Shown: positions 25,401 through 37,000 of the stretch, piece after piece
Layout: every line of letters begins with the position of its first letter
Position numbering within the stretch: position 1 is the stretch's first letter
Source of the DNA: Buxus sempervirens
Taxonomy: Eukaryota; Streptophyta; Magnoliopsida; Buxales; Buxaceae
DNA length: 64,000 bases
Assembly: GCA_947561395.2 (NCBI GenBank)
Contig: OX387191.1
Location: 12,501 to 76,500, forward strand
Reading direction: 5' to 3'
Notes under the pieces: generated by a model
Database searches by the model: none
Seen by the model: only the letters and a program-made list of their open reading frames with translations
What the model was told of the DNA's origin: nothing
Translations under genes and position numbers: made by a program

Positions 25401-28400
25401 TGTGCTGAAAGGTCTGGAAAAAACTGTGAAAACACAATTCCTCATCCCAACTAATAGGGGTCAAAACCACATGAATCCTGAACTGAGAAGGATGTACGAT
25501 TAAGAAATCCAAATAAGAAGTGCGTTTCCAATTGGAAAAGGATTTTGAGGAAGAAAAGATCAAAAGAGTTATTCGGGAGCTACGTAGAGACAATGCTCCA
25601 AGCCTTGATGTTTTTTCTATGGCCTTGTGTCAAGACTCTTGAGAGATTTTGAAAAATGATCTGTTCGTGGTTTTCAAGGAATCATTTGAATTTGTAATTG
25701 TCAATATGATCACAAAAGTAACTTTCTTGAGTCTGATTCCCTAGCATCAAGCTGCAGTGAAGATAAAGGATTTTCAACCAATATCCTCATGACTTGTACA
25801 AAATTATTGTTAAGTTGTTGTCAATGAGATTGAAGGAAGTGATGGGAAGTTAACCCGTGTCCAGTAATCAAAGTGCTTTTATATGAGGAAGACAGATCTT
25901 AGATTGTGCTTTTCTAGTTAATGAATTTGTGGAAGAAGAATGAGATATGGAATATCAGAGCTGATGCGCAAGTAAGATTTGGAGAAGGCCTATGAAAAAG
26001 CGGAATGAAATTTTTTTGGGACATAGAAATACAGTAGAATGGAATTTTTTTTTTTTGGAGGGGGGTGGGGGTGTTTGGTGGTGGTTGAGATGGATATCGT
26101 GGATCAAGGTTGCCTAAATAAGGTATATTTTTCCCTTATTCTTAGTGGTAGTGTGGTCAGGAATTTCACTTCATCGAGAGGTCTCAGACAGTGAGATCCT
26201 TCCCCATTCTTATTTACATTAGTGATGATGGCTATATTGCTCCTTGAAGTATCAAAGAAGAATATAAATTGGATCGGATGTCTATCGAAAAGTTTTGAAA
26301 TGACGTAAGGGCTCAAAGTAAATTTAAGCAAATTTTGTATGTCAAGAATCCATGTCCTAAGGAGTAGGTTTTTTTTTGGGATAATTAATGATGTAGATTA
26401 AGAAAAATAGTTACATAGTAAGTACAAGTATGTATGATTCCCCCTTTCCAATCCCTTACACCCAAAAGCACCAACAGGGATACCACTCAAAAAACCCTAT
26501 AACACTATAAATATGGACAGACACATGTACAAGAAACCTCCTCATACAAACAAGACCCTACTCTACGCATACCCCTACAAATTCCTCCGAAACTCGCCCC
26601 ATGTATATGTCATCTCTCGACGCCCCAATTTTAGCAAGCCGATCAGCAATCCCATTAGCCTCTCTATGTACATGGCTGAATGAGATGTTCAGCTCTTGTG
26701 CCAAGGCTCTAGCTCTTCTAATGAAGTGTGCTAGCCTCTAGGATCCACAAGTATCTCCACACATCCATCTCATGACCATAATGGATCTCCTTCAATGATG
26801 AAGTCCCTAATCCCCATCTTCTGAGCCTCCGAAAGCCCAAACAAAATGGCCATGATCTTTGCTCAAGTGGAATCTCCACCACCCACAGAGCCGCTAAAAA
26901 TGCTCAATATCTGTCCCTTGCCATCCCTCATCACTCCTCCAATGCTCGAAGGACCAAGGTTGCCAAAAGAGCTTCCATCAACCTTCATCTTCACTACACC
27001 AGATGCCGGCACCCTCCATGTGGCATCTCCCCTCCCCATTATCCCCCTGAGGAGACAACACAACATCCACTCTCTCACCACCTGTGAACGGCTCCACCCT
27101 CGGAACTCTGGTCTAAGAGATGCCCTAAAAGTTACGTCGATCAGCACTTTATCAATCACCTGATCCCTCGTCAAGGATTCGTCATGAAAAATCCTACGAT
27201 TCCTCTCCATCTAGACATGCCATACCATAGCATGAAAAAGAATCCCGTACAAGATACGGCCACTTATCCCCATGCCCGATATCCACCACTGCTCAAACCA
27301 GCCGCCGAAAGATACTGGTGCTACCCATGGAACATCGATCATCTAAATAAAATGCAACCATATTCCCTATGTGAAGTAGCAGTGGAGGAATAAGTGGTCA
27401 ATACTCTCCCCTTCCTCCCTGCACAGAAAGCATATGTTAGGTGATAAGGCATACCTCCTCCACCTCCTCTAAATGAGATCTGTCATATTAATCCTATACA
27501 AGAGTACAGTCCAGAGAAAAGCCTTTATCTTTGAGGGCACCCTCGGTTTCCAAAGCTTAGATATGGGGAATGCTACCGGGGGGGGGGGGGGGGGGGCGGG
27601 GAGGAATACGATCTTGGCGGTATAGGCTAAAGAAGGACTTACATGAGAAAGCCCTAGAGGAAGAAGGAGACCATACGACTCTATCTATAGATGGATCCAA
27701 GAAACAGTCTTGTAGAGATGCAATAAGGGGAAGCTAACTCTTCAAGCTCTTGTGAACGTAAATCCCTCCTAAAAGGAAGATTCCAGGCTAGCCCCGCAGC
27801 AGACCAAGACAGGATTTCAGAGACAAGGGCATCAAGGAAGGACACAACAGAGAATGGAAGTGGGTATTTAACACATAGGACAGAGTGCCCCCACCATAAA
27901 TCATGCCAGAAATGAATAGAAGAACTAGATCCGACACACAAATGTAAACGGGGATAGAAGGAGTCCACCAGCCTAAGCACGGCCTTCCAAGGGCAGTTAC
28001 ACGCAGGTCGAGCCCTCGAATTAATGGACCACCAATTAGTCCCTCTTCTATATTTGGTTACTATCACTTGGCGCCAAGGACTTTTCTGCTCGTTACTGAA
28101 AGGCCACAACCACTTGGCCAAAAGGGATGAATTTTGAGAAGCCAGATTACCAATATCTACTCCACCACTAACCTTATCCCTACGCACCGTTTTCCACTCA
28201 ACCACTTAGTTGGTGTATGCACTTCTATTTTTCTGGATTGAGAGGTCATGGTTTTTCTTTTCTTATCAGATTCGTGTAATCTACCTGAATTTTTTGATCT
28301 AATCTACATAGAAGTTTAATTGGATTCTCAGAATGAGATTCACCTCATTGAAGATGGTTTGGCTCTTCCGGGCCTTTTGCCCTTACCTTGCAAGTTCGGT

Positions 28401-29074
28401 TCAAGTGAGGATGATTTTGTCGACTCTGATGACATGGCAAGCAGTCACCTTCGGACTCAAGCAGCTGCATCACAGTATCTACCTTTCCTAGACTCCAAGC
28501 TCATGATGGTCCCGACTGGATGCATGAAGCGTGAGCTGAAACAGCGACATGTGCAACATGGATGGCTCCATCAAAGGGTTTGTCTTTACCTTTTCTGCCT
28601 AGTTACTTTATTTAGGCTTCTTGTGTTTCTCCCTAGTGTTCGCAAAGCCATGGTAGGGAGGCACTACATGCCTTCACTCTTGGTTCAAATTGAGTACAAC
28701 TAACAGACATTTCTTGGCTGGTCAAAAAAATTTTAGATCTGCTGCATAAGATTATATACTGCTTTCTTTTCCTTTGGCAAGTTAGATTTTACCAAGTGCA
28801 AATCATGGTGGTACTAATGCAGGATCCCCTTGAGCCAGTTTTGTTATTTACAAGGCCTCTACATCCAGAAAGGCTGGCTGCTGCGGGCATCGTTCCACCG
28901 TCAGGCCCACCATTTGATGATGGCAAATCTGCAACACCATTCCATTTTCGTGGAAGAATTGGCCGAGGAGGTCGAATTATCTTTGACCGATGGAATCCGC
29001 TATTGCAAACTCCAATTGGCTGTGACAACTCTTCATACTTATTAACAGATCCAAGACCCCCAGCACATGGTTGA
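11755..29074 (+). CDS. Enhancer of polycomb-like protein (EPL1 family), 12 exons, 452 aa
   Basis: Likely subunit of the NuA4-type histone H4/H2A acetyltransferase complex, where Epl1 proteins link the catalytic MYST enzyme to nucleosomes. Exons: 11755-11904, 13067-13196, 13308-13410, 15373-15496, 18022-18087, 18446-18484, 23901-23981, 24176-24223, 24880-24930, 25060-25128, 28332-28577 and 28823-29074. All junctions are GT-AG and the joined length is 1359 bp in frame. The protein starts MSRLSFRPRPLDIHKKLPIV, the conserved EPL1-domain start, then has VDTYERDY, FVEYDLDSEDEDW, NPYNVFRPRE and a basic coiled-coil stretch (QVRRNLDQAK, REEKKREVMESE). It ends with GRIGRGGRIIFDRWNP. Length matches the roughly 440 aa recalled for Arabidopsis homologues. 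Introns 1, 4, 6 and 10 contain LINE pieces; no exon is damaged. Confidence 0.93.
12616..12870 (-). mobile_element. LINE 3' tail in EPL intron 1
   Basis: On the minus strand it reads ACAAGATTCATG, then CCTACTTTGGTG, CTGGCTTATGATGATGATG, ending in an (ATG)n tail at 12616. The same 3' end, with the tail in the other orientation, closes the plus-strand LINE at 50036. Only the 3' untranslated end survives. Confidence 0.7.
14602..14760 (+). mobile_element. 5' end of a hAT-type MITE in EPL intron 3 (truncated)
   Basis: It begins TAGGGCTGTCAATGGGCCG, close to the left terminus of the MITE at 2932, and continues with the same GGATCCGA/ATCCGATT-type words. No matching right end or target copy was found, and the sequence changes at about 14760. 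Confidence 0.6.
16418..16495. repeat. (AT)n microsatellite
   Basis: About 38 uninterrupted TA dinucleotides inside EPL intron 4. It yields spurious tyrosine-isoleucine peptides on the minus strand. Likely length-variable between individuals. Confidence 0.97.
16591..17620 (-). mobile_element. 5'-truncated LINE with RNase H domain, EPL intron 4
   Basis: On the minus strand it encodes part of the zinc-knuckle/linker region (MERNHRIFRDECLSRDQLVD), then a plant LINE RNase H domain (KMNVDGCPLDNPGSSVIGGA, and near the end SHVPREANVIADRLAKYGAS). The 3' end is followed on the plus strand by T-rich/ATT-repeat sequence (16591-16611). Near-identical flanks ACAACACGATTATTATT (16583) and ACAACACTATTATTATT (17617) look like the target duplication. 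The 5' end has a rearranged repeat of a GGGAACCTCTATCATCTTG block (17548 and 17579). A stop splits the RNase H domain at about 17105. Confidence 0.85.
20100..20550. repeat. Tandem GGGTACTGAACTAG...CTAGCAGTACA hairpin array
   Basis: About seven units share GGGTACTGAACTAGC, a short loop (AAAGG, TATAGA and similar) and GCTAGCAGTAC. Within a unit GTACTGAACTAG pairs loosely with CTAGCAGTAC to form a hairpin. Spacers of 30 to 50 bp vary. Confidence 0.8.
21045..21195. repeat. Tandem repeat, about 36-bp unit, four to five copies
   Basis: Units of the form GCGACCTCAAATAAAAGCAT plus GGTCGCCCAA repeat from 21049 to 21190 with few differences. The peptides readable on either strand (TSNKSMVAQA and its reverse) are products of the repeat and not genes. 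Confidence 0.9.
22817..22905 (-). mobile_element. LINE 3' tail fragment, EPL intron 6
   Basis: A (CAT)n/(CAA)n run followed by AGGCTAGTTCCACCAGAGTG and ACAAATCTTGTCTC is the reverse complement of the same LINE 3' end seen at 12616 and 50036. Its body would lie to the right; it breaks off by about 22905. Confidence 0.65.
25500..26368 (+). mobile_element. L1-type reverse transcriptase relic, EPL intron 10
   Basis: On the plus strand, across several stops, it reads LEKDFEEEKIKRVIRELRR, NAPSLDVFS, VKIKDFQPIS, LEKAYEKA and, after a T-run, SSRGLRQ, DPSPFLFTLV and GLKVNLSKFCMS. These match in order the finger, palm and thumb motifs of plant L1 reverse transcriptases (NKAPGPDGFS, FRPIS, DFEKAYD, LRQGDPLSPFLF, GLKVNLSKS). 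The YADD region is lost. It ends abruptly at the opposite-strand LINE at 26369, suggesting the latter inserted later. Confidence 0.82.
26369..28205 (-). mobile_element. LINE 3' half (zf-RVT and RNase H), EPL intron 10
   Basis: Read from 28205 downward: a post-RT region with GGVDIGNLASQNSSLLAKWL and FWHDLWWG (28205-27680), a decayed zf-RVT segment interrupted by a G-run at 27579-27596, then MERNRRIFHDESLTRDQVID and an RNase H domain with VKMKVDGSSFGNLGPSSIGG (27210-26863) and SHVHREANGIADRLAKIGAS (about 26700). The 3' end borders a plus-strand T9 run at 26369-26377, i.e. a short A-tail. It is a relative of the copy at 16591, in the same orientation. Its 5' end is truncated at about 28205, 126 bp before EPL exon 11. 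Confidence 0.88.
27579..27596. repeat. Poly-G run
   Basis: A run of about 16 to 18 G residues inside the minus-strand LINE, then GCGGGG. It may also be a site of sequencing or assembly error, and could form a G-quadruplex. Confidence 0.9.
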
Positions 29075-30660
29075 ATCAGTTATTTCTTCTCTTTAGCATG
29101 CTTCAGTTGATGCAGATCCAAACTGTCGAAACACATCTGACAGGAGAATTTGGAAAGGAATTCCACATGTCGAGACTCTGTGAGTGGAGTTGAGGAATTA
29201 TTGAATGGCCTTTTTTTGTTTCATCCTCTGTCCTCGTACTAGTTGGAGGCGAAGGGAAAGCTAATTCCACGACCAATTGGTCGGAAACGGTTGTATCTCG
29301 GAATGCTGATTTTTACTAGTAATTTTTGTAAGATTGATTTATTTATGGGACAAATCAAATTTTACCCTAATCGAGCTTATGTACCGAACATTTAACAGGT
29401 TAGGGATCTCAAAGATGATTTGGAACGGGTGGTATAGATGTGGTCATCTCGTACTCGGTCAAGTTGACTTGTATCCGCTGGGTTCCAGTTTTAAACTGAC
29501 AGGAATATTAAGTTGATATTTTAATCAACTAACATATGGTATACACTACTCTTTTAATCGATAACCGCTCTTCTTAGATTGTACTTGAGCATAAGTAGTT
29601 TGATCATTTGACTGGAATATTATTCTCAAGGTTTCTGTCCTTTCCAAACTAGTGCTTGCAAATAGCATGACAGAATGATCTAACCTCCTGTAACAAGCGT
29701 CTTTTCTGATCGATCGGGAATAATGTATATTGAGCGCCATGATAGAATGATCTTGTCTCCTGTAATTGTTTGACCAAAGGGGTCAAATGAGTACCGTATT
29801 TTCCATGAAATACCCTTTTGACTTCCTGAATATATAGTAATACGGCGTAAATTCCATAAGGTATGAATTCATCAACATACGTGTTTCGGTGTTTCCTCGG
29901 TACAGCCTACACAGAAAGTGATAGCCAGTCTTTCGTGGACCTAGCAGCATGGGCAACAGTCAGCATCTAGTAAAAGTCGTGAATTACTAATTAGCATGTT
30001 AATGATTCTGATGAACGTCTTGAGGGATGAAGAAAGGTGCAGAACGCATTTGATTCTTCGATGGCCAAATTCCTTTTCAGAATAAGCGAGTCCTGGTTGA
30101 AATGAATTGGCGATCACGAGGTTCACTTTATGTCTATACAATAATCACTGGATACTCCCGTCAAAACAAGGATCCTCATTTTCTAGTTACCAAAAGTCTC
30201 TTTCATAAATTGAGTTCCAGAAAAAAAAGTCTCTTTAATAAATTAAAGGTCAAAAGGGTAGAAAACGTTCACTCTCCACAGTGTCTAAAGTACAGATAAG
30301 CAAAACTCTCAGAACAGATGTAGACCTGCCCGTCATTGTCCTTCACGGATGACGGATGAGTATTGTTACAAGGGGCATTTGGTTTCCTTTCTACAGCTCA
30401 GTTCCTACGGTTGTGTTTTGGATTTGGGGAGAAAAGAAAAAAAAACTAACAAAGAAAAGAAAAGAAAAATACTGATTTTCTTTTATTTTCTAATGTTTGG
30501 ATGAGATGAGAAATGAGAAGAAAAAATATATATATTTTAATAAGATGATGGGTTCGGGTGGTGGTGATGGGTTGCAGTGGGTGGTGGTGTTAGTGGGCGA
30601 TGGTGGTGGCGGCTAGTATCAAGAAATTAATTAAAGAAAAAATAAAAGTAACTTAAAATT
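29075..30660. other. Spacer: EPL 3' UTR and low-complexity DNA
   Basis: The first 200 to 300 bp are probably the EPL 3' UTR. Two near-identical short stretches (CATGACAGAATGATCTAACCTCCTGTAA near 29667 and CATGATAGAATGATCTTGTC near 29739) form an imperfect repeat. From 30420 to 30610 there is A-rich then GGTGGTGATGG-rich simple sequence. No gene was recognised. Confidence 0.5.
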
Positions 30661-30667
30661 AATTGAG

Positions 30668-32810
30668 AACCGCCCCTGTGGTTGCAGGCCCTGTATCAAG
30701 CTGAGTCCATGAGCAAGTACTCAGATCAAGAACCCAAACATTAACATCAATGTAATGATTCTTATTACCAACACCTCCAACAACATAAACCTGGAGAGGG
30801 AGCATTGGATTTGCAGAAGAATGTGATGGTTCACTGTGGGCATTCTTTGCTTGATACTTGGAATCTTTCCATGAAAAGTGCCTCTGGAAAGTTGCAGAAA
30901 AATGAGATGCCGCAGCTTGATGTTCCTCCAGAAGAGCATTAGTTGACGTCTCAGGAGGAATTAATGGGTGGGAGGCTTCAATTGTGCTTCAAATCATATG
31001 TTTCTTTGCTTGATTGAATGGCTCTGGAAGTGATTCCTCAGGAATTTCATCTACATGTCAACATAGGGGTGATCTTTAGCAACATATTTTCTCAAATAAT
31101 ATCAGAATCAAAAACAGCAGAGGACCATGCATGATTTTCAAAATCGCAGTTGTCGTGTAGCAGGCAAGCATTAGAAATTTTTCATGACAAAAAGATTTAA
31201 GTACCTAAAATATTGAATAAGTGAATTTTAAGTGCCACTTTGAGCAGATTTTTTCATTGAAGGTAATAAAAAATTTAAAGGTTCTTGAAAAACTTATAAT
31301 AAATCTAAACAAAAATTACCAATTTTGTGTGCCAAAATACCAAACAGTAATACAAATAACCCATGCTGCATAAATGGCAACAAAGGGTTACCAATGAAAT
31401 GAAATCATCTATGACATTCAGTGTGGCATTGAATGGGAATAAATTCGTCACACAAAATATATGCCTGACATACATTGTTATCCCCTTACATTGGCAGGCG
31501 AAAATGCTGAGCAGATGTCACAGGAAATGCCACAGCCGATTTACTTTCCCAACCAATAGAAAAATTCAGTAATAACTCATAATTATTAACTAAAGCACAA
31601 TGCACATGAAATTGAATATGAGCAATAGTGGGAATCAAAAGTCAGAAAAACAATTCAATACTGTATCAAATTCAACACATCTGTGGAAACAAAAATTCAA
31701 GAATAAGATTAACCCATTGTCAAATATATAAACCATGCTCCAAAAGTTAGATTTCCTAGGAAATGATATCCACAAATAGAGGGACCAAGTTTACCATAGG
31801 ATGTGCTTTGAAGAAATCCAAAACCGGAAGACCTTTCTCAAACTGGAGCTTCCACATATTTTTTTCTGCTTCCTTCCCCTTTCAGTCCCATTAACTTGTA
31901 GCGTGATTTGAAGATCCGGCTTCATACAGAGTGTCCGCTCGTCATGCAAAAGAACCCTTCTTTATCATAATTGACTCCGGCAATATGAACTTCAATTGAG
32001 TTAAATGAGAATATGAAAACTTCCTGAAAATTGAAAGAATAAATTGTCATTACAGAAAAAGAAAAGAACAACCATTTTAGAAGATGAACATTTTTAATTC
32101 AATTCCCAGATTGAATTATGACATTCAATCTTGGGACAAATGATCGTGTAAGTTGACATTGAGCCCTTCAACCGAAGCAATCGAATCGAACACTCCAGGC
32201 TATTGAAGAATTCACCCAGTAACTCATACCTAAATCACACTATTAAATATCAAAATGGATTGAAGATCTCATCCAAGTAAGATATTAATCAACTGAAACG
32301 GTAATAAACGCCTAAAAAAAAGGCCTCGTTATTTCTCAAATACAGTAATATCCTTTACAGTCTCACAATGCAACGAAGATCTTACTTCTCCGAAAGCTTG
32401 ATTAAGCCTTTATCCTTCGACGATTCATTAATTGGATTTTCATCTGGCAATAGACTGTGCTTCCTCCGACTTCCGGAGCCCTTGGGCGGCCTTCTTCACT
32501 TCCTTTAGTGAAAGAGCAACACCACGGTTCCTGATTCGTTGTGGGATCTGCATGGGCTTCTTGGGTGTTTTCTAGCTCCATGGATTCTGATATGGGGACT
32601 GGATCTGCGATGATTTCTCTTGTAATTTTGCAGGCAATGGATTGTCGTCTGTGGCAGGGATCACATTCAATAAAGCTGATTTAGAACTCGAGCGAAGTAT
32701 CTTCTTCGACTTGAATGGATTAAACGGCGATTTCGTTCACTCCATACCACCGATCAATCGATACTTTACTTCCAGTTCGAACATTCCCAAAGGCAGATAC
32801 TTCCCAAGCA
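30668..32810 (-). pseudogene. CDT1-like replication licensing factor pseudogene with kelch-like tail
   Basis: CDT1 loads the MCM helicase at replication origins. On the minus strand four exon-like blocks follow CDT1 order. 32800-32450: SPFNPFKSKKILRSSSKSAL, then TPKKPMQIPQRIRNRGVALS and LKEVKKAAQGLRKSEE, with an in-frame TAG between. 32228-32130: YELLGEFFNSLECSIRLLRL and KGSMST. 32024-31798: RKFSYSHLTQLKFILPES, then after a frameshift HDERTLCMKPDLQITLQVNG. 31070-30791: DEIPEESLPEPFNQAKKH, a TGA, then ASHFSATFQRHFSWK. Intron-like gaps with TTTTCAG-type acceptors show it came by DNA duplication, not retroposition. At 30790 it runs in frame into VYVVGGVGNKNHY and VNVWVLDLSTCSWTQLD, a kelch-type motif from another gene. 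Stops and frameshifts make it a pseudogene. Confidence 0.8.
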
Positions 32811-34065
32811 TTCCAGAAGGCAAAGAAGCAAATCTCATCGGAACTGGATTGAGAGAGAAAATCGGGATAGAGAGAACACAGAAGAGGAGAGGGAGAAAAG
32901 AATCGAAAAAGAAATTAAAAAATTTTCTAATCTTGACAGGTTCGGTCACCCTTGAGAGGTTTAACGGTGGGACGGTTCTTCCTTGCTCAAGGCGAAGTTG
33001 GAGCAGATTCTGGCATCCATGACGATCTGATTAAGCTTCTGGACAGCGTGTGCCCTGAAGATTTGATGAAGGTTCTGGACGTTGTGGTGGTCGAGGAGGG
33101 GTCGGGAGCCTTCTGGAAATTTCTTCACGATGGAAGGTTTTTTTCAGGGAAAAAAGGCAGAGAAAATTCCTACTGTCGACACCTGAGAGTTAGATTACTT
33201 GCAATCCGAACATTGCAGGAGAGCAGTTGGCTGCAGTTGAAGAAGAGAAGACTGAACGCTTTGTGGGGCCGAAACAACGGAGAGAAACATAGTGAGAGAG
33301 ACAGGTGAGTGAGAGGAAGGGTTGGCATTCTCGATCATTCTTGAGAAAAAATAATGAAGAACGATATTTTAATAAAAGAAATCATATAATAATAACTGAG
33401 GCTCGGGCTGGCGAGGCTGCGCGAGGCGGCCACGTCAGCCCGAGCCTCTTTCCCTTTATATAATAGATTCTCCCAAGGAAAAAATTTAACATTTTTACTG
33501 AGCTCTTTATTAGGTGCAGCATAAAAAAAACCCTTTTTGGGTTCCGTAGCGATATACTTCAAAAAAAAAAAAATTGGTTGTTCTCTTTCCTTTTATCAAC
33601 GCAGAAATGCAGGGGAAAAAAAAATCTTTTCATGTCAAAACCTTTTCAAGGTTCTCCTCGACACAGTCACAGCCCACCGGATTCAGTGACCCTTTTTTCT
33701 TTTCCCTTTTTTCCATGAGATGTCTCTCCTAAATCTCTGCTCTGTTAGGAAAATTTCATCCCAAGCAGCGATATTGAATGAACCTTCTTTATCATCTTCT
33801 CCCCGCCTCTCCCCTATATATGAAATATCTTACTATTTGACGATCTTCCCGTCTCATTGTCCGGCTTTATAATCCTCCTTTGTGCACTTTGAATAGAGCG
33901 ATCCACATGGATTTGATAAGTGTAACAGATTTGTGCGCAGTGCATTGGATCGATCATTTTGATCTGAACAGTTTTGATCAATTGATCCTACATCAGATAA
34001 CTGATTGATTTAGTTTGTTTTGGTTTGTTGGAGGAAGAGGGTGGTTGTAGGGTACGTGAGAATCA
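32811..34065 (+). promoter_or_regulatory. Spacer and probable promoter/5' UTR of the PP2C gene
   Basis: Plus-strand open stretches at 32642-33308 are antisense to the CDT1 relic or unconserved. CTATATATGAAAT at 33814-33826 is the best TATA candidate, which would place transcription start near 33845 and give a 5' UTR of about 220 bp. An A-run (33560) and T-rich stretches lie upstream. Nothing else was recognised. Confidence 0.4.
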
Positions 34066-37000
34066 ATGGGTTCATGTTACTCGTCGCAAGGAAAGAATCA
34101 TATAGAGGAAGCCCTAGAACCTTCGAACGGCTCCATCACTACCACCACCACGACAACCAGTACTATTTCTCCTTCCCTTTCTAGCCGACTGGTTTCCGGG
34201 AGGTGGAAGAACAAGAGCAAGAGTAAGAAGAAAAGAAGGAAAAGCCGAGATGCCTACAGGAAGACAGGTTCTGTCGATTTCTCCTTCCTTGGAAAGATTG
34301 GCGGCGGAGGAGGAACAGCAACAGACGAACGAGAGCTCCATAGTATTCCCGGAACGATGTTCATCAACGGTGCCAGTGATGCTGCTTGCTTGTATACACA
34401 GCAGGGAAGGAAAGGACCAAATCAAGACGCCATGCTTGTCTGGGAGGTAAAAAATATACAAACTTCAGTTCTTTTGCTTTTTCACTTACCTTGGTATTGT
34501 TTATATAAGATTGCTGAAACCCAGATAATAATAGCACAAAAACTGTATTTTTTTTTAAAGTCTATTAGACTAGTGGATATAATTTTCGAACTTCAGCTAT
34601 CAAATTTACATCACATTTTATTTTGGCCCAGGTGACGTTTATGTATTTTTAATAATATACTTCGTCAGTTTGAGTCATTTACATTCTAGCCGAGCACAAT
34701 ACTTGCCTATTTCAGATTTATCGAGGAGGAAACATGTTCAACTTTTCCATATCCTCCTTTTCCCTTACCATTGTAATCAAAAGTTCCACGAACTGATTCC
34801 CTTCCTGTTATTGGGGCATGTGTTTCTTAGTAGTAATTCCGCAGGATACTACGGATTGCAATCTTTGCTTGGAATATTTGAATGAATTCAATATATATGA
34901 TCTAGATGGTGGAAAAACTGGTTTCTTTTGGATCGATTGAAAATTGTCCAATGTTTTGCTTTCTTCGGTCATGTATATTTGTTCCGTTGTTGATCCCACT
35001 AGTTGGTGCAAATTTTTTTTTGGGTTGTTCTTGTTGTTGGCATTAGATGATTCATGGATTTGATTGGGATGTGGCCTGCTACCTTAGCATTGCTATTTTT
35101 GCTTGTTTTTACTACATTTTTTTTTATTGTTCTTACTACATAGCACATTCTGATGGTTGTAGAGCTTTTTAATATGTAAGGCTGACTATGATATTACTGC
35201 TGCTCCTTTCGGACTCTCTGTATTATTTTTGTTTAGAAAATATTCTCTCCAAAATCGCTAAATTTAAAATTCTTATCAACTGTACTAGTGGAATTTCTCA
35301 ATGTTCATTGGCATCTATTAAAATTAAATCCATACTCAGTTATTCTCCCAACTTTTCAGGCGAAAGGAATCCTGTCACATAAAATATGAGTAAATGACTT
35401 TGTAACATGGCCACTTTCAAACATGGTTTACCGGACTGGCCAGCACCGGTCCATACCGAGATCAAACCATCTCAGCTCCCGGACATTTTAAACTCAGGCG
35501 GTCCCAAGTTATCTTTAATTTAAAAAAAAAATAAAGAACTTATCTTTAAATTAAAATAAAAGGCTTTGCAGGCAATTAAATTAAAAAGAGAAAGAGAGAG
35601 AGATGGAGGGAGGGAGTCCTCCCTCTGTCATTCTCCCTTCTCGGGCATCTTCTCCGATCAAGATTCCGGAGGGCAAGTCCTCCCTCCATCATTCTCACTT
35701 CTCACTTCTCAGGCGTCTTTTCTGATCAAGAAGAGAAACAGGAGCACAGCCAAGTCGTACAGCCGCTGTTATCACTACTCCAGTTTCGTGGTGAGCTGGT
35801 GGACAGTTACAAGAGAGCATACAAGCGTCGGCCTGACGTGGTGAGCTTCGCATGACCGAAGTGGGAATTGATGCCTCTACACCTGTCGATGAGACCAGTA
35901 GTCACCACCTGTGTAACATTTCTCTGCACAAGAAAGAGTTTTGTCTGACCAATTTTTCGGAAATTCCATCAATGGATAACAGAGATAGGGAGAGAGGAAA
36001 TTGCAGACTTTTTTTTTTAAGGTTTTGGATTGCCCGGGACTGTCTGGCTTGGCCGGTCTGGTCCGGTTTGTACCGGGTCAGCCTGGACCTGTCCGATACT
36101 GAAAGGCATGCTTTCAAACCTTATTGCTCTAGTTCCATTTGGGATGGGGAATTAAAATATTAATCCCAGCTATTTTAATTATTACGTTTTGAACTCTCTT
36201 GGAGTATCAAACAAGACATTCGCCTTCTCCTCAACATTTTTTATCAATCCTTTTAACATAAGATGCAAGCTTAAACAGGTGCATTCTAATTTTAGAATGT
36301 AGGCTGCTGGTCATGTCACTTAAATAAATAAACAATTTGTCCATAAAAAAATTGATCCAGTTTAAAATTTGGATATCTAAGATTAAAAAACCGTAGAACT
36401 AAATAAGAAAATTCTCAATGTTTGCTTGCATATTCATGTACCTCTGGGTTTCTGAGGTGCAAGCTTATGTTTACTCGTATTTATGAGCTTCTGTGTATTT
36501 TTTTTTTTAATTTATAGATGATTTTGTAGACAAAATTGGAGTGTGAATGGATGCAAAACTAGAATTGAGTATTATCTTTGAATCGGATCGATTTGAAATA
36601 ACTTTTGAGAAAGCTGAGTATATTAAGTGTAAGCTTAGCACAAACGATAGAGGTGATCACTTTTATTATCATGGATTGACTCCATAAGGAGGGGGGATAC
36701 TAATTAGGATTTTGCTTATAGTATTAGAGCTAGATGAAATGAAGTGGAGAGGTACTTCTCGACTACAATGTGATTGACTTTCTATGCTCAAACTAAAATA
36801 TAACATTTATTGGATAGCTATTGGTCCTGGTATGATATATGGAATAAAATTTTGATAGGGAAAAATGGAAATCATGAGATTCATAGAGGTGATCACTTTT
36901 GTTATCATGGATTGACTCCATAAAGAGGGGGATACTAATTAGGATTTTGCTTATAGTATTAGAGCTAGATGAAATGAAGTGGAGAGGTACTTTTCGACTA

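Noticed and set aside
32642..33308. Plus-strand frames of 118-126 codons upstream of PP2C
   Set aside because: The first is antisense to the CDT1 pseudogene; the second has no family resemblance and no splice or start support.
34114..34461. Minus-strand 115-codon frame opposite PP2C exon 1
   Set aside because: It is antisense to an exon with clear PP2C motifs and has no recognisable domain.
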